NCBI RefSeq assembly: GCF_000004195.4
Contig: NC_030683.2
Location: forward strand, 81,670,910 to 81,734,909
Source of the DNA: Xenopus tropicalis
Lineage: Eukaryota > Chordata > Amphibia > Anura > Pipidae
Direction of reading: 5' to 3'
Length of the DNA: 64,000 bases
Both the position numbers and the translations under genes were made by a program. The notes beneath the pieces are model-generated. The model made no database searches. It was not told the origin of the DNA and was given only the letters and a program-made list of their open reading frames with translations. Positions within the stretch are counted from its first letter, which is position 1, and each line of letters begins with the position of its first letter. Shown here piece after piece: positions 44,440-59,400 of this stretch.

Positions 44440-47400
44440 GTGAGTCTAGACGCCAGCTCATAACTCTCTTCTGCTGCTGTCACTGTCTGAATGAGTGTCC
44501 AACTCCCACCGGTTTGCCCTGACAGGTAGCATAGAGTTCCACACTGGATGTGCGTTCGAGAGGACCTTGCAGTTTAGGAATGGCCAGATAATGGCACACC
44601 TGAGCTTTACTGGTTAAGAGTTCTTTTCGGGTCCAACCATTTAACTTAATGCCCGTCCCCATTTATTATTTCCTCAGTCCTGTGACCTGCTAAAGGTTCT
44701 ATAATGCCAGCTTTTGTGCTGTGCCAGAGTCCTTTCATGGCAATGCCAGCCTGTGCGGTGCGCCAGAGCGGTGCGCCGCTGCCAGACCCCGCTGAGTACG
44801 TGCACTCATGAACAGTGAGCCCAGAGTGTGGGCATAGAATGAGCCCCGTTATGGTACTTGGTGGCTTAGAACCCATTGGTAGCGCTGCCAGTGCCTCTGT
44901 GTGAGCACTTACATAGCGAGATGACCCTGTACCACGGAATTTGAAATGCCATTCGTATTGTGCTCTCTCAGGGAACATTACTGGGGGACCTTTTGTGTGC
45001 CTTCCCTGTCTTTGTGCCAGTGAGCTGTGCGTGCCCAGTGCCACCGTGATGCTGTGTGAGTGTCATTGTAGGGGCCAAGGGCTGGCTTCTTGCTGCTTTT
45101 GCCGGGCTGTGTGAGCGCCCTTTTTGGCTGGGTTTGGTGTCCGTCTCTAGTGCAGCCGGACTGAGTTGGTGCCCGTTCATTCTGCCCCGATTCTTTGCAC
45201 TTCGTACCCAGTGCACCACGGAGCGCCACATTTAAGTTGATGGTTTTACATTCTGCGTGTAACAAACACGTTAGATGTTTTCTGTCTCATTGTTTCCCTG
45301 ACTTCGCAGGCAGCATATGCGCAGAGTTATATGGGGGAGCGTGCATACGATCTGCCTGTATATGCATAGTAACTGTGAGAATGTGTATATGCATAGAAAT
45401 GCTGAAACACATCCCCATATTTCACCTTTACAGATTCCATGTATACATATTACAATGAGAAGCAGAATTCATACAGTGCACTTACACCACATTCTTCTAT
45501 TTATGGTCCCCTTTGTCTTGACTTGGCAAAACACATTTACACAATGCACTTGTAACCAATTCATGGTTTGTAAATCTATTGTGTATTGGAATATTTGGTA
45601 ACTATTTCTTCATGTAATGAATGACATGGTGAAGCAAGGGATGCTTTATTCTAGCCAACTGTCCAACCAACTATGACCCATGTGTTGGGAGGGAACAACC
45701 TCTTGGGTAGAACGTTATTCAGTAGAGGAAGGGGAATTTAAGGGCACCTCCTATATCTAAAGAAATGGAGGATACAATGGAGACTTTAAACAGTTTTGAA
45801 ATAGGGGCTTTGATTCTAGTCAAGATAAAATACAATGGCAACTAAATATTGTTAGAGTAACAGACCAACAGGTATGGATTTGCATAAGTCTACCTGACTA
45901 CAAATGATAGTTCAGGGCCCTTGAATTCCACATTTACAATGTGATCAATTTTAAGACTGCAGAGGGGCTTCAATATACCTGTCATTATGGGTGTGCAATC
46001 AGCCAAGTGAGAGTAAAAATGGAACGCTAACTCCAGTGCGAATGCAGTCATGGGTGGTGCCTGCATGGCTGCAAAATTGGGTTGTGTGGCATTTATCTAT
46101 ATAATATTGGGTAATGTCGGCATATCACTTACGCATAGGTAGGGATGTGTATATAATTAATCAACATTTGTACATTTGCATGCAAACAGGATAAATATGT
46201 TTGCAAGGATGGGTTGAAAGATTTAGCTGGTGTATTTGTGAATAGTTACTCAAAAATACTGTAAGAATCAAAGTAAATGTGGAGATGTTAGTGGGGAACT
46301 ATATAAAAATTGGTACGCCATCATGGAAGTGAATTCTTACATTCAGCTCTACCCTGGATGCTCACTGGAGTATGTCCACTATATAAAATCCACACAGCAT
46401 GATGAACTGTAGTGTATACAGTTAAGAATGATATAATTTGATTTGTGCAAAATATTAATTTTATTTTGCAACGCATTTTATCTTGTTCAGCGCCTTCTAT
46501 GCTTGCCAACAATGTATGTCTGCAGTGACAATTTTTGTGATGAAGGGGGCCATGTTTAGAGCAATGTTTATATGATTTTGTAGGCAATCTTGTCTAAATT
46601 GGCACAGTTATATTCTTATGTGCATGTGTGTATAAAATGTATGCCTATGTTTTGTGTAGAGCAGAGTTATTGGAGCAAGAACCTTCAAGGTAATTGCAGT
46701 CTGCTTGAAATGTTTGTAATAGTGTGTAGCAGTATCTCCCTTTCAAGGGTGAAACTGTGTTTACAGAGCCATGTCCAACTGAAATTTGGGTAGCGATATA
46801 CTGCTGAGCACTGTTATTGTATAAGGTATACACATGGGTGCAAAATTCCTCTTGTAGCGTCATAAAGCAGAATTTTTGTTTGACTGTGTAGTTCTCAGAA
46901 GTGTAAATGAAGAGCATTTAGTAATCCGCAGAGCTGTGGCGCAGGGCAGTGCCATTCATGGAGTATTTCTGCAATTTTCTGAACAGCATTTGCAATAGAG
47001 TCAGTAAAATTTTAGTTGGGCTGCAGAGCACTATCCTCCTTCTGCCTAAGAATAAGCAGCCATTACTGTAGCCAGTTATTGTAAGACATAAAGATATCTT
47101 TATTAAATTTTGAGAAATATTTTGTAACAATATAAGGTATTGTGATGTGCCACCTGTTAAGTTGTGAGTAGTGTTAGTAAAATCTAGCAGACAGTCCTTC
47201 TATCTACACCTATGCCAACCGCTTCACAATCTGGTTACTCTATAGTTTAGCAGTATCTGCATTATCTGTACACCTTTGCACACCTATTCTGACACACTCT
47301 CTACTGCATGTTGTTTGCTATTGCCAGTCCAGCAAGCCAATTTCTTACTAGGTCTGGAATGCTGAAGCTCTTCCATCCCTGCACTTTATTTGTTTGCCCC

Positions 47401-50400
47401 ACCCCTGTAACAGGAAGTCCTCTTTAGTTTCTGTTGCCAGGGGTGAGATACAAACAGCCCAGGTGAATATGAAGACACATTATCTGTAACCTGGGACATG
47501 TCTGGGCACGCAGCAAACACTCTCTGTCCAGAGATTTGGCCACTAAACTAGTTAAATTTTTTTTTTTTTTTTTTATTTGGCTTTAGCCTTTTACAGTCAA
47601 CAGAATTCATATATTTTGAAGTCTTTGGCTTTTTATTAATGCTGATATTTCAGCAATATGTTTTAGTTTCTTTTAGGATAAGTGGTCTTATGAGCCAGTC
47701 TGACCAACTGCCCAAATAGCTTCTTCTTTCAATTTAACACAAAAATGTTAAAACTGAATTTTTTGTGTCTACATAGTAGTTCAAGTTGAAGATACATCCG
47801 GTAAATTCAGCAAAACATTCTTACTTGGGCAACAAACTGGTTGCGTGTGTGAGTGCTTGCATATTATTATTATTATGCCAGTAAATGATGCACACAGACT
47901 TGGTAATAGGCAATGTGTGACACCAGCTGTCTGTTTTAAAGTCAAATGTTTATCAAAATTCCACGTTTCTCTTTATTTGCTACATTATTTAGGCTTACAC
48001 AGTTATTTTGCAGTATAAAGAGAAGGGGTCATTGTATAGTGAATAATAATATTCCTTGACCTCATAAAAGCTTTAGGCGAAGGCCAATTGCTTTCATACA
48101 GGTCATGGAACAATAGGGTCTGCATTGTTTTTAATAATACAAAATTGAGTCATGTGACACAAATTACATCACTAAGCACTGTTTATAAAAAAAAAAATAA
48201 TTCACAGAATATACATGGCTCCTATATATAAGATCCAGGCATATCATTATAGTACATATCCTTAAAAATAGTTGGGCATGAAGCCATCAGTTATAATCAG
48301 TGCTTAGTGGTGTATTTTTGTTGCTTTTGTATGGTCGTGGAACTCCTCAGTACATCATTCCCTATATTTTTTCTGCTGAAATGTGCTTTGTATGTAAAAA
48401 TAGTTGTTGTGTCACAGTTTTATTGCTTTATTGCACATGCTTCGACCAAACTTTGTAAATTGTTCTGTTTCTAAGTCTAGAATTTTCTATTACTAACTGA
48501 TTTTGACTCTGTAAGCCCCCAGATGCCAGTTCTTTGTAAGGGGGTGAGGATAGTTTGTTGCTAGACTAAGTCTAATGTAGGCCAAAACTGTAATCAGAGT
48601 AAGTAAACAGAAAACAAAGCTATAAGAACATTATTATATTTTTGCCTGCTGTTACAGTATATGGGGACACATTAAAAAGTAGCTACAGGTTAGAGCAAAG
48701 ATACATGTTTATTTGTCATGGGCCATACTTCACCACTCTGCCGCTTTTTACCTACCTATCTTCCTCGTAGGACCCATTCTGCAGCTTGAAGCAAATGCTG
48801 CACAATGCCAAACCCATCGCTAAGTTTCTTCCCTACTTTAATGGTGTGGATATTACTTTAATCACTTACTCCCTAGGTTTACTCAGTAGTTTGTTTGAGG
48901 TTCTCATTTCCATTTAACTTACTATATAATAAAGTTACTTGTAGAGTGTGATTTTTGTAAAATGTGTCAAATCTGGTTGGATAGACTCAAATTATGTACA
49001 TGTTGTGGAAAAACATAATGTTAGCATTTATTTTAATGTGTCTGGTGTAATATGACAATGACTTTCCCTTACTCTTGAACCTCATTTTGGTGTATTTCTA
49101 CTTGCAATGCAATTGTTAGTTTACTTGTCTTTAATATATTTATCCGCATGGGTTTGTGTTGTGTGAATAAATATGTGTTTGTGTTCTGAAATTATGTCAT
49201 TGCCAGCAATAGGATGTTCAGAAAGTAAATGCAGTTAAGATAAATATAGCTAGTCAAATCTGTTTTTTGCATCCTGCTGTTTATTTGCTTTGTTCTGGTT
49301 GGGGTAATTTTGAACTCATCACCCCCCTTCACCCTCCTTCTCCTGTATTCCTTACTGTAACCTGTGTCATCTGGGATAGACTCTACACTCCCCATTAATC
49401 ATAAGGTCAGGTCTCTGGGGTTTTTACAGAATACATATGTCCGAGGCTTCTGACCCATTGCCTCAGATATAATTCACTGTCTGTTTATTAGGCCAGTTAA
49501 CCCCTCTATTACGACATAGTATCAGCTGGTTGTGAATTTATTAGAAGAGAAAGAGAGAAATATAGCTCTAGGGATTGATGTCCATTTTTTCCAGGATAGG
49601 GTTTTCCTAGTAGGATTTATTGTAACCAAATTGTACTCTGCTTCTAATTATTTTTGTACCTTTGGCTCATTAACCCTTCACCAGGAAAAAATATGGAGAG
49701 TAGATGTTGCCATTTGTATTAATTTGCCTCAGAATGTGCCTTATCATAAGAAGCCATCACAGATTTAAAAGATGCTCTTGACTGATCATATACAGATGTA
49801 GTGAAGCATGTCAGAATATGCCAGATTTTCTGTGCTCTTTAGAAAGAGAAGCACATATTAGAGGAAATAGCCCCCTCCCCACACATGCAAGCACACACTT
49901 CCTTCTCCTTATTAGAAGATGCAGAACTGCATCCTCAGTTATCAAGTCCTTGTTTCTGCAAACAAAACACAATGAACTCACAATTTCGCCAGTAAAAAAT
50001 CTTGATCACAAAATCTTTCTTTCCATGTGATACTGTGCAATTTTGTAACACTTAACATTTTGAAAATGCAAATCATATGGATCCTGAGAATGTACATTAA
50101 ACAAACCTAGAAGGCCAACACAGGAAATGTGCTCAATTGGAAGCAATTATTGTACCCTACAGCAATCTCTGACCTGCTAGTATGGAATGGGTTACTGTAT
50201 TGTTGCCTTTTTCAATTTATTCTTATTGACAATGCTGCATTATAATTGCAGTGGTCACAGATGTTCAACAAATCTTATTTTCTAACTCAACAAAATGTAT
50301 AATGCTATCATGGGGCATCCAGAAATATTTCTGTTTAGTGATGAGCTTGATTGGGCTGGCTAATTTTGTAGGGGGTTAAGGACAACATAATTGATACATG

Positions 50401-53400
50401 GGCCAAGCCTAAGGCAAAATGCAGTGTTTGTAACTTTATATAAACTTTATATGGTGTTTGGTCCACTATTGGGGATGTTAAGCCTTCCTAAACCTTCATT
50501 ATTCTTGGAGTATGATATGCAAAAGGCATATGCCCAAAGGCATAGCAATGCTGGATGAAGTACAACAGAGCAAACCTGGTACTGGTAGAGGGATAGACAC
50601 ACCACATACTGGTAGAGACCTGACGAATGTGGCTAGTGCACAAGTTACCACTGATATAGATTATATGATAAATGAGTGGCTTATGCCTGACAGAATTAGG
50701 TGGGTAACTCCATAGAACAAGTAGCTGAGCAGTGCAGGGGTTAACCATAAAGTAGACCTGATCTTAGATTAATAGGGATAGCTGAACGATGAATGTGTTA
50801 ACCTTGACAAAGGTAGCAGAACAGCTGATGGTGGGAGAGACAGATGAGTGATACATACAGGATTATTTTGCCACCAATATGGATTTATGCAATTTAGTTA
50901 CCATCAACTACAAGGTACAGGTTTATTATTACAGAAAAAAAAAGAAATCATTTGTTTGTAATAGAGGCTATGAGAGATGTCCTTCCTATAGTTTGGAGCT
51001 TTAATCGTGAAAAATCTATGATTTTTGTTTCTTAGACCAAAGAGAGCAAAAAGGAGAATAAAGCTACTCCATGTTTGGTTTTTGCGAGGTTTTCCATTTT
51101 ATAACCCTATCCTTTCCCCCTATGTTGTGACTGCTTTGTATGTCGGAGTCAATTATTTTAGGGAGATTATTTGTGCAGTAATCTAATTATCTACCCCACA
51201 AGGACCAAGCATGAATAATCTTCTTTCTCCTATATAACTCAAAAAATGACGAAAACTGTAGGCAAAAGCTCTATTCATTGCACTGATATTAAACAAGGGG
51301 GGTTACTGTCCTTTTAAGCGTAACAGGGCAACATGAGAATGCAGGGTTAAGTCTCTCAGATAACTGAGCAATACAAGTGTTACAAATAAGTAATGATACA
51401 GTATTACGTTTGAGGGATTTACTGGTTTTGCTACACAAAGATAGGCAGTGCAGGGTTAAGTCTGGCTGAGATAGCTGAGGCTTGCAGGGCTTGGATTTTT
51501 TGCACTTCATTTGTTTATGTTAATGTCTGCAACAGAAATAAGATGGAGGAGGGAGGCGAATGGAGGCTGTAAAATTGGACTGTAGGTTACCATTCTTGTC
51601 TGTTCAGATCATTAGGAATTCTTTACTTATTGGCACAAGGATCATGCAATATATATACAACATGCATAAACACATACATTACACATAACACTATCAGATT
51701 ATGTATTGTCTAAATCCTTTAATTCTGTATAGTCCAGATATGTGTTCAGAGAATGTATTCTGTTTACACAACAGCAGTTATTTTTAGCACTAGATTACAT
51801 AGGATTTAGATTATTTTGTGGGGTCCCACTATACTAAGTTAAAGGGTAACATCAGCAAACTGTTATCTGTGTGAATTTTGTCCAGTTGTGGCATTTTAAA
51901 GATCATTCTGCTCTTCACAACAAACAGCAAAATGAAATAGTCTTTGAAACTCAGGACTGATAATATCAAGTCAGCTGACAGTTCTATAGCTTTATAGCAA
52001 ATTTCTGTGAAATGAGATATATGATTCTGGTAAATATTAATTATGCCGTACAAACATTAAGATAGTTAAAGCTTGGTGCAGAAGGGCATTATATACAGGT
52101 GTTTTTATATGTTACTTTATTATCAAGGTACAGAACATTCTTCAAGGAGAAAAACAGTTAAAGATATAGTCCACTTTAAAATCAACCTATGATATAGACA
52201 ACATAATTGTAATACTGATCTTAATTTTGTATTTGTGTTTTCCTTAATACTTAGGTTTGAAATTTTGGCTGCTCTTTGGTTGCTAAGGAAATAGCTAAAT
52301 TTCCCTAGCAAAGAGGCAGCAGTTTTAAAGGACTAGGAAAGTTCAAATCACTGGGTGTTCCAAGTAGTTATGCATTCCCAGTGATTTCAGTTGCTTACTT
52401 GTTCCCCCCTCTGGCACTTATTTTCTTCATAAAATGCAATTGTCTGGAGCACTTTTTGCTGAGCACTTTGCCGCAATTTTCTTTCTCTCCACTCTGGGGT
52501 AGTGCCTGTGCAGAACTTTTTTGGTGATCTTTGTACTGTGCATGTGCCCTGTAAAACTGGTAAATTGTTGAAGATAGAACATAACAGTATGGAGCTCCAC
52601 AAGCAGTACCACGTTGGTGCGGTTTTCAAAGAAGAGGAGCTCCAGCTTGGGGTAACAGGTAAATGACTATAAAATTAGAGTAACAACATTGAACCAACAC
52701 AGTTGATTTGTATTTTGGTTGCAGGATTACCGACCCCCAGCAACAGGATATCATTTTCAGTTGCAGACTTTAAAGTGACTGAATAAGAATGCTAATAACA
52801 TACTAAAAGCTAATTATAAGAAGAACTTCCCCTTAAAAGAGAAGTGTGCAAAAATAAAGATACTAAAATAATGGACTTCTGCCTCTTTGGATGTAAAGTC
52901 TTCATAAAGCATAATTTTCCATACCTGCTGTGAGACATATATAATTGGTTGCTAAGTCTCTTTTTGTAAAAAAAAAAAAAAACTAAATTGTTTTTGTTCT
53001 TTAGCATTGAATATGTAAATTACTTCTTTGTTGTTGGGGCCACTCTCTAGACCAGGGGTCCCCAACCTTTCTTAGTCGTGAGCCACAATCAAATGTAAGA
53101 AGACTTGGAGAGCAACACAAGCATCATAAAAGGTGTCAAATAAGGGCTTGTAGCCTGTGCCTAGGGCCCATTGCAGCAGGAGATTCATGGATGCCAGGGT
53201 TTGTTCTTTTGTTTGCTGACTTGTTTAACAGTGGGCAAAATCTGCCTGGCTATAGATATCTATGTAGTCTTTATTTTTTTGCATTCTTGGTGCTGTATTC
53301 CATATATTTGAGGCATTATACAACTGCGGCTGTTTTTTCATAATAGCAAAATTATTTTTCAGACGCTTTCTTGTATTGTCATTTTGTAGTTCCCATAATG

Positions 53401-56400
53401 AATCTGTTATGGTCACTAGTGTGTAAAGTTTAGGCATTTGTAGTCCACTGCTCTCAGCATTTTACTTGCTCCCTGATCTCTGAGGAGTGACATTAGCCCA
53501 GATCCTTGACAAAATGTTTCTTCTTCTAGAAAAGCTTAGCAGATTACAAATGACTAGTGTTTGGAGCACATTAAGATTAACTTGGTTCTTTGGTTGGATT
53601 TTCTTTATTTTTTTAATGGCACTTGATGTTGGATTAATGATCAAGTAATATAAGCAAATCTGTTGCATATTACTCATCGGAGGGAACCAGAACCTAGAAG
53701 ATGGTGACATTTATTGTATGAGAATATGTATTGTGTGAAGTTATGTCCAGATGGATATCTGACTTATTCAAAAGTTTCACTGCTTTGCATTTAACACTTC
53801 TTTGCATGCAAATCTATGGAAATTAAAAATCCTATGCAAGTTTCTATGGGTTTTGAACAAACATGGCTCTTTGCTTGTAGTGAAAGTGTTAATGTAAGAT
53901 ACAGCAGAGAGACAAAGGCTCAGCGTCAGTCAGCGTGTACGAGAAGGGTAATTACTCAGCCTGGTAATGAACAAACTGTGACCTCTTCCATCTCTGTTAC
54001 TGGTTTTACTTTATTTTCCCTTTTGTTCCCTTTACATCCTACAAACTGTAATAAGTGCAGCATAAGGTTGTGATTGTGAGAATGTTTCCCATTAAGTGCT
54101 TAGGTTACAAATTATTGTACAGGTATGGGACCTGTTATCCAGAATGTTTGGGACCTAGGGTATTCTGAATGAGGAGGTTTTCCATAATTTAGTTTACCAA
54201 ACAATAATGAAAAAATCAATAAGATTGTTTTACCTCCAAAAGGGATTAATTATACCTTAGGATCAAGTACAAGGTACTGTTTTATTATAACAGAGAAAAA
54301 GGATTTTTTTAAAATCCGAATTATCTGATTAAAATGTAGTCTATGGGAGATGACCTACCTGTAATTCTGAGCTTTCTGGATAACTGAGCCAATACCTGTA
54401 TCAATCAGTAGTAGGGTTGCATAATACAGAGCTGTCAACTTTTAAGTAAGAGGGATTTGTGAGATTTCGCTAAAATTGGGAGAATGCTGCTAGGGGATGG
54501 GAGAACGGAGGAGAGCCACCAAAATCAGGTAACGCCTGAACAAATAGGGAGGTTTAACATCCCCCAGCGATTGTACCTTTCCTTCTTTAAAGCCTTCTAT
54601 TGTGAGAACTTGTATCACACTTGTTTATCTACATGCCTCACTTTTGGTAATACAGGTATAGGACCTGTTATCCAGAAAGTTCAGAATTACGGAAAGGCCA
54701 TCTCCCATAGGCTCCATTTTATTCAAATAATTCACAAAAGTATTTCGTTTTTTCTCTGTAATAATAAAGCAAGTACAATACCTTGTTCTTGATCCCAACT
54801 AAGATATAATTAATCCTTATTGCAGACAAAACAATATTATTGGGTTTAATTGCTGTTTAAATAATTTTTTAGTAGACTTAAGGAATGGTGATCTGAATTA
54901 CGGAAAAACCCCTTATCCGGAAAACCCCAGGTCCCGAGCATTCTGGAGAACAGGTCCCATACATGTATTTGTTTATTGTTTATTACTCTGTGTTTCTCTC
55001 CCCCTTCTATGCACTGTGGCCTCTTATTTTCAATCCAAATCACTTGTATACTGGGTTATATTCTGGCAGCAGGTGGCCCAGCCCCAGATGTCTCTTGCGA
55101 TTTAAAAATATTAGTCTTAGTTTGATGGTTTTTTTCTGTTTAATCTGTGTGATTGGGGCCTGATTTTATATGAAAATGGAGCATTAGGATCTTGCTGGTC
55201 CTGTTATATTTCAAAGAAGATTATATGGTTTTAAGGTCATGTGTTTCATGTGTGCCCCCTCCTCCTCTCCAGTACTGTCAATATCTCACCCTCACTCTTA
55301 TTATTAAAATAAAATCTACCCACTCCCCAACCGCTTAAACAATCCACCTCTGTTATAATCCTGGGATTTCTTTTCATATCTGTCCCTGTTTCAATTTGCA
55401 AAGACAGCAGTATATATCCATATAAATTTGGAAATTAATTTCTTAAACATTTTGAAATTCTTTTCTTATTGCCCTTCTTGGTAAACCCACAGCAAATGGC
55501 TAAACTTTTACCTCATATTGACACCCACCACTTGTTTTTCACTTTGCTCCTTTGCCTTTCTTCCCATATTTATTTTTTTTTACCATGTGTCTCTTGTAGT
55601 CACAGAGCAGTTTTCTAAAATCTTTCTTCATTGCCCTTTTGCTTTCAGATGATTTTATTTCTTGACACTTAGTTGATCATCTGCCCTTTTTATCTGAAGG
55701 GCTTGAATACTTATATGCTCCTATTATCTGCCTAACCCACCTGACCCTACTTGTCTGACACTGTGCTGGCAGACACATGCCTCCTTCCTTTAATAAGTCT
55801 TTTTTAAACCTCTATAGCCCCTGCTGGGATGACTCTGTAATCCCTTATATTTAAGCAATTTGAATTCTTTTAAGAATTGTATAAAAATATTAATGATAAC
55901 ATATAATCCTCACCCTGCTTACTAGACTCTAAAATTTACCTTTAGGGAGATGTCTTTTGCAAGACCTTAATATACAATGCATTAAGCCTCCGCTTTTACC
56001 AAGTGCAAATAAAGCTGACACTTTAAATTACCTGAGTCATTATACATGTATAGTTAAGTTGTTGGCATAGAAGACATATTATCCTTTTTTCCTTTTAATT
56101 TAACTATATGTACACAATACATGTGCATTGCTTTGCATTTTTTCATTGACAGCATAGTTTCCTTTATGCTTTCCTTATGTGGTGGGCACTGTATTTGTAA
56201 TTTTTTCAGTAGTATTATGACCCTTCCATTCCCTATTACTGTCCTGAAGAATGTTCCTGGGTAACAAACTCGGATGTCCATGCTCCATGGTTAAAACGGG
56301 AGTTTTTCAAGCAGTTTCCACTGAAACCTGGTTATGGTGGTCCAGAGGCATCTTCTGGGGGGGAAGAACTGTCAGGAGCGAGCGGCAACGCTCCATCTCC

Positions 56401-59400
56401 CTCTGGTGGCAGATCCAAAATGGTGGTGCCCATGATCTTCACGTGGGTTGCAACTTCGGTGCAGTAACATCACTTCGGTGTGTGACGTGGTTTGGTGTCA
56501 ATTCAAGATAAAAAGAAGCCAGGGCCACAAGTTCAATGCCCGAATATAGGTCTCGCACATAAGGTTGCTGGGTGCACCTAGTTGTTGTTTCTGCATGATC
56601 AACAAATGACATGGCTGCCGGCACTGGGAGCTCCCTCCTGGTGTGGGTGGCCTGTGGTGTTTTTTTTTTTTTTTTAAAAACTATTGTTTCCCCAACCGGG
56701 GTCTCTAGTCCGCACCTCTGGTGGTGGAAGCAACTTTAGGGTGATAGGTGCATTCTGCTGTGATCAGATAGTTCTTGATCAGCAACAGGCTGCTTTATAT
56801 AAATCACAGAATTCTGTTGTTGAACACACTAATCTATTTAATAATGCAGTGTCGTCTAACTGGAGTTGCCCTAAAAGAGATTTCTATTTCTAGTATCTCT
56901 ATAGACCCTTAGTATCATTAGTATTATCATTTATAAAGATTTGCCCCATAAATAATCTATAATTGGCCCACTGCATGGAAAATCTTAAATAGCATTGCAT
57001 TACAAGGTCCTGCTTTGCAGCTTACTTATCCATAATTACAGAGGCAAGTAAAACACTCATCCACATATTCTAAACCAGTGATCCCCAACCAATGGCTCAG
57101 GGGCAACATGTTGCTCACCAACCCCTTGGATGTAGTTATTTTTGAATTCCTGACTGGCAAGTTTTGGTTGAATAAAAACAAGATTTACTACCAAATAAAG
57201 CCTCCTGTAAGCTGACAGTGTGCATAGAGGCTGCCTAATAGCCAATCACAGCCCAATTTTGGCATCACCATGAATTTTTATGATGCTTGTGTTGCTCTCC
57301 AAGTCTTTTTACATTTGACTGTGGCTCACGAGTAAGAAAGGTTGGGGACCCCTGTTCTAAACAGTGTTTTTTCTCATCATCATCTTTATCCATACCTTAC
57401 AGGGCACTGTCTTGCATTGCTCCATACATTATACGGTCCTGACCTTCAAAAACCTGCTTTCCAGTGCATTGACCCATACATTATAAGAGGTCAAGGTTTC
57501 CATCTCACCAAGCCATATTTATGTGAATTTCAATTTGTGAAATATAGGTTGATATGAACTATCATGTTTAAACACCCTGTATATGTATGTAGGTCAGCCC
57601 ACCAGCCTGGATCTACAGCCACAAGTCAGGTCTGGATTTTTTTGCATTTATTGTAAAACAGAATGGATAGTGTAGATATAGATTGCTTAGCAAAACAATA
57701 CCAGAACTAGGATTCTAGTAAGTGGAGAAAGAAAGATAATGAAATTCAGTGTTGAATGCTGGCTGTACAAAGGCAGATAAAAGCTGCCAACTCAGCCCCT
57801 ACAGATGGAGTCGGCATCTTATTGGCCCATGTATGGGCCCTTCTGACAGCCTCTACGACTAATATCTGGCAGGAAAGATTTAAAAATGTCATTAGAAGAG
57901 GACTAAATTAGAATGTTGATATGGCGCTTTCCTGACATGCCATTGTATTGACATGCCATGCTTTATGATAGTTTTCATGGGGTACAAATTATCGGACCAC
58001 CTAAATTGGGCCCAGCAGGCTGGTGGCCATATCAGGTTAACATCATAAAACCACTTTATAATAGGTACAGTTGAGTTTGGTGCTGATTAGCCTTTTCCAC
58101 CTTTTGTTCCAAATTGAGTGCGGCTGCACCTATTGACAGAGGAGAACCCTGTAGCTACCACCCCCTCTAGGGTTCCCTTTGTACTCAGCATTAATAGTCG
58201 CAACACTGAAAAATTGGGAGCGGATGTCTCTTGTATGCCGAACAATGGAAATGACACCAGATGGACTTCCGTATAATTTTGTTTGATTTGCAGTGGAATA
58301 TGCGGGCAGTTGCTGTAATTTTGGCGAATAAGGTACAGTAGCAGTAGGTACAGTACAGTTGCACCAAGAGCGTTGCCCATTGCAACACCAATAATGCTGA
58401 AATTCTGGCATAAAAGGCCGCATTGTGGGGAAAAAAACATGGCAAATGTGCTAAAAAATTGCTAAATGCACTTGATGTACATGAACACTCTGGTCTGCTC
58501 TTGATACACAGCAAAACTGTATAACACAAAAATAAATTTGCAGGTAAAGTTAATAATATTATCTTCACATATAAATAAACATCTATGTGACTAGCCAGTA
58601 TAATCCCACTTTGCTGCCTTATACATGTAGACATACAACACATCTCTTTTGAATGCAAATTTGTGCAATTAATGTAGCTCAAGTCTAATTAGATGCAAAG
58701 TGCGCTCATGAATATTCAGTGGCTATCCAGGGCATCTGCAGACTGATGCTGATTGTTTGGATAGCAAGTTTACTGCCCCAAAGGGTGCAGGTGCTAAGAT
58801 GCATACCTAAGAGCACTTGAATATCTATATTAAAAGAGGATGCTTTTAGTGAAAAGTTTTTCTGGGTTGTAATGGTGTTCATTATCTGTTATGTAAATGT
58901 ACAGATTTTAGCAATATGGTGCAATATAGACAGCAAGCACTTGGGGTATAGGGTCTCTATTTTTCTTGTTTAATATCAGACTATATGGCACAAGAGTGTG
59001 ACGCTAAAGGTAACAGTCCTTATCTCTGCTTCACGTACCATCTGTTTCGCAGTAGACATTGTACACAATCAAAGCGGATATGTTTCTTATTTGAGTTAAC
59101 TTCTTCCCGGAGACAGATGAGTTAGAGGTTAGTTCTCTTATCAGTGAAAAATGTGGTAGCCATAAAGTTGCCAACTGGGTTATTCTCTTTGCATTTGTTA
59201 TTTATAGTTCGGTGTGTTTTAAAGGAAGGAGTTGAGGGTTCAAACTAAGAAATACAGCACTATCTGCATCTATCCGTTTTTCTTAGCCCTGCATTTTGTG
59301 GCCAGGCTGAGAGAAGCTCCTTTGTGTGCCTGTATTAAAAACTATGGCAACTGCCCAAGTGTGGGCACACAGAGCAGAGCGAATCAGAGGAAGGCCTAAA

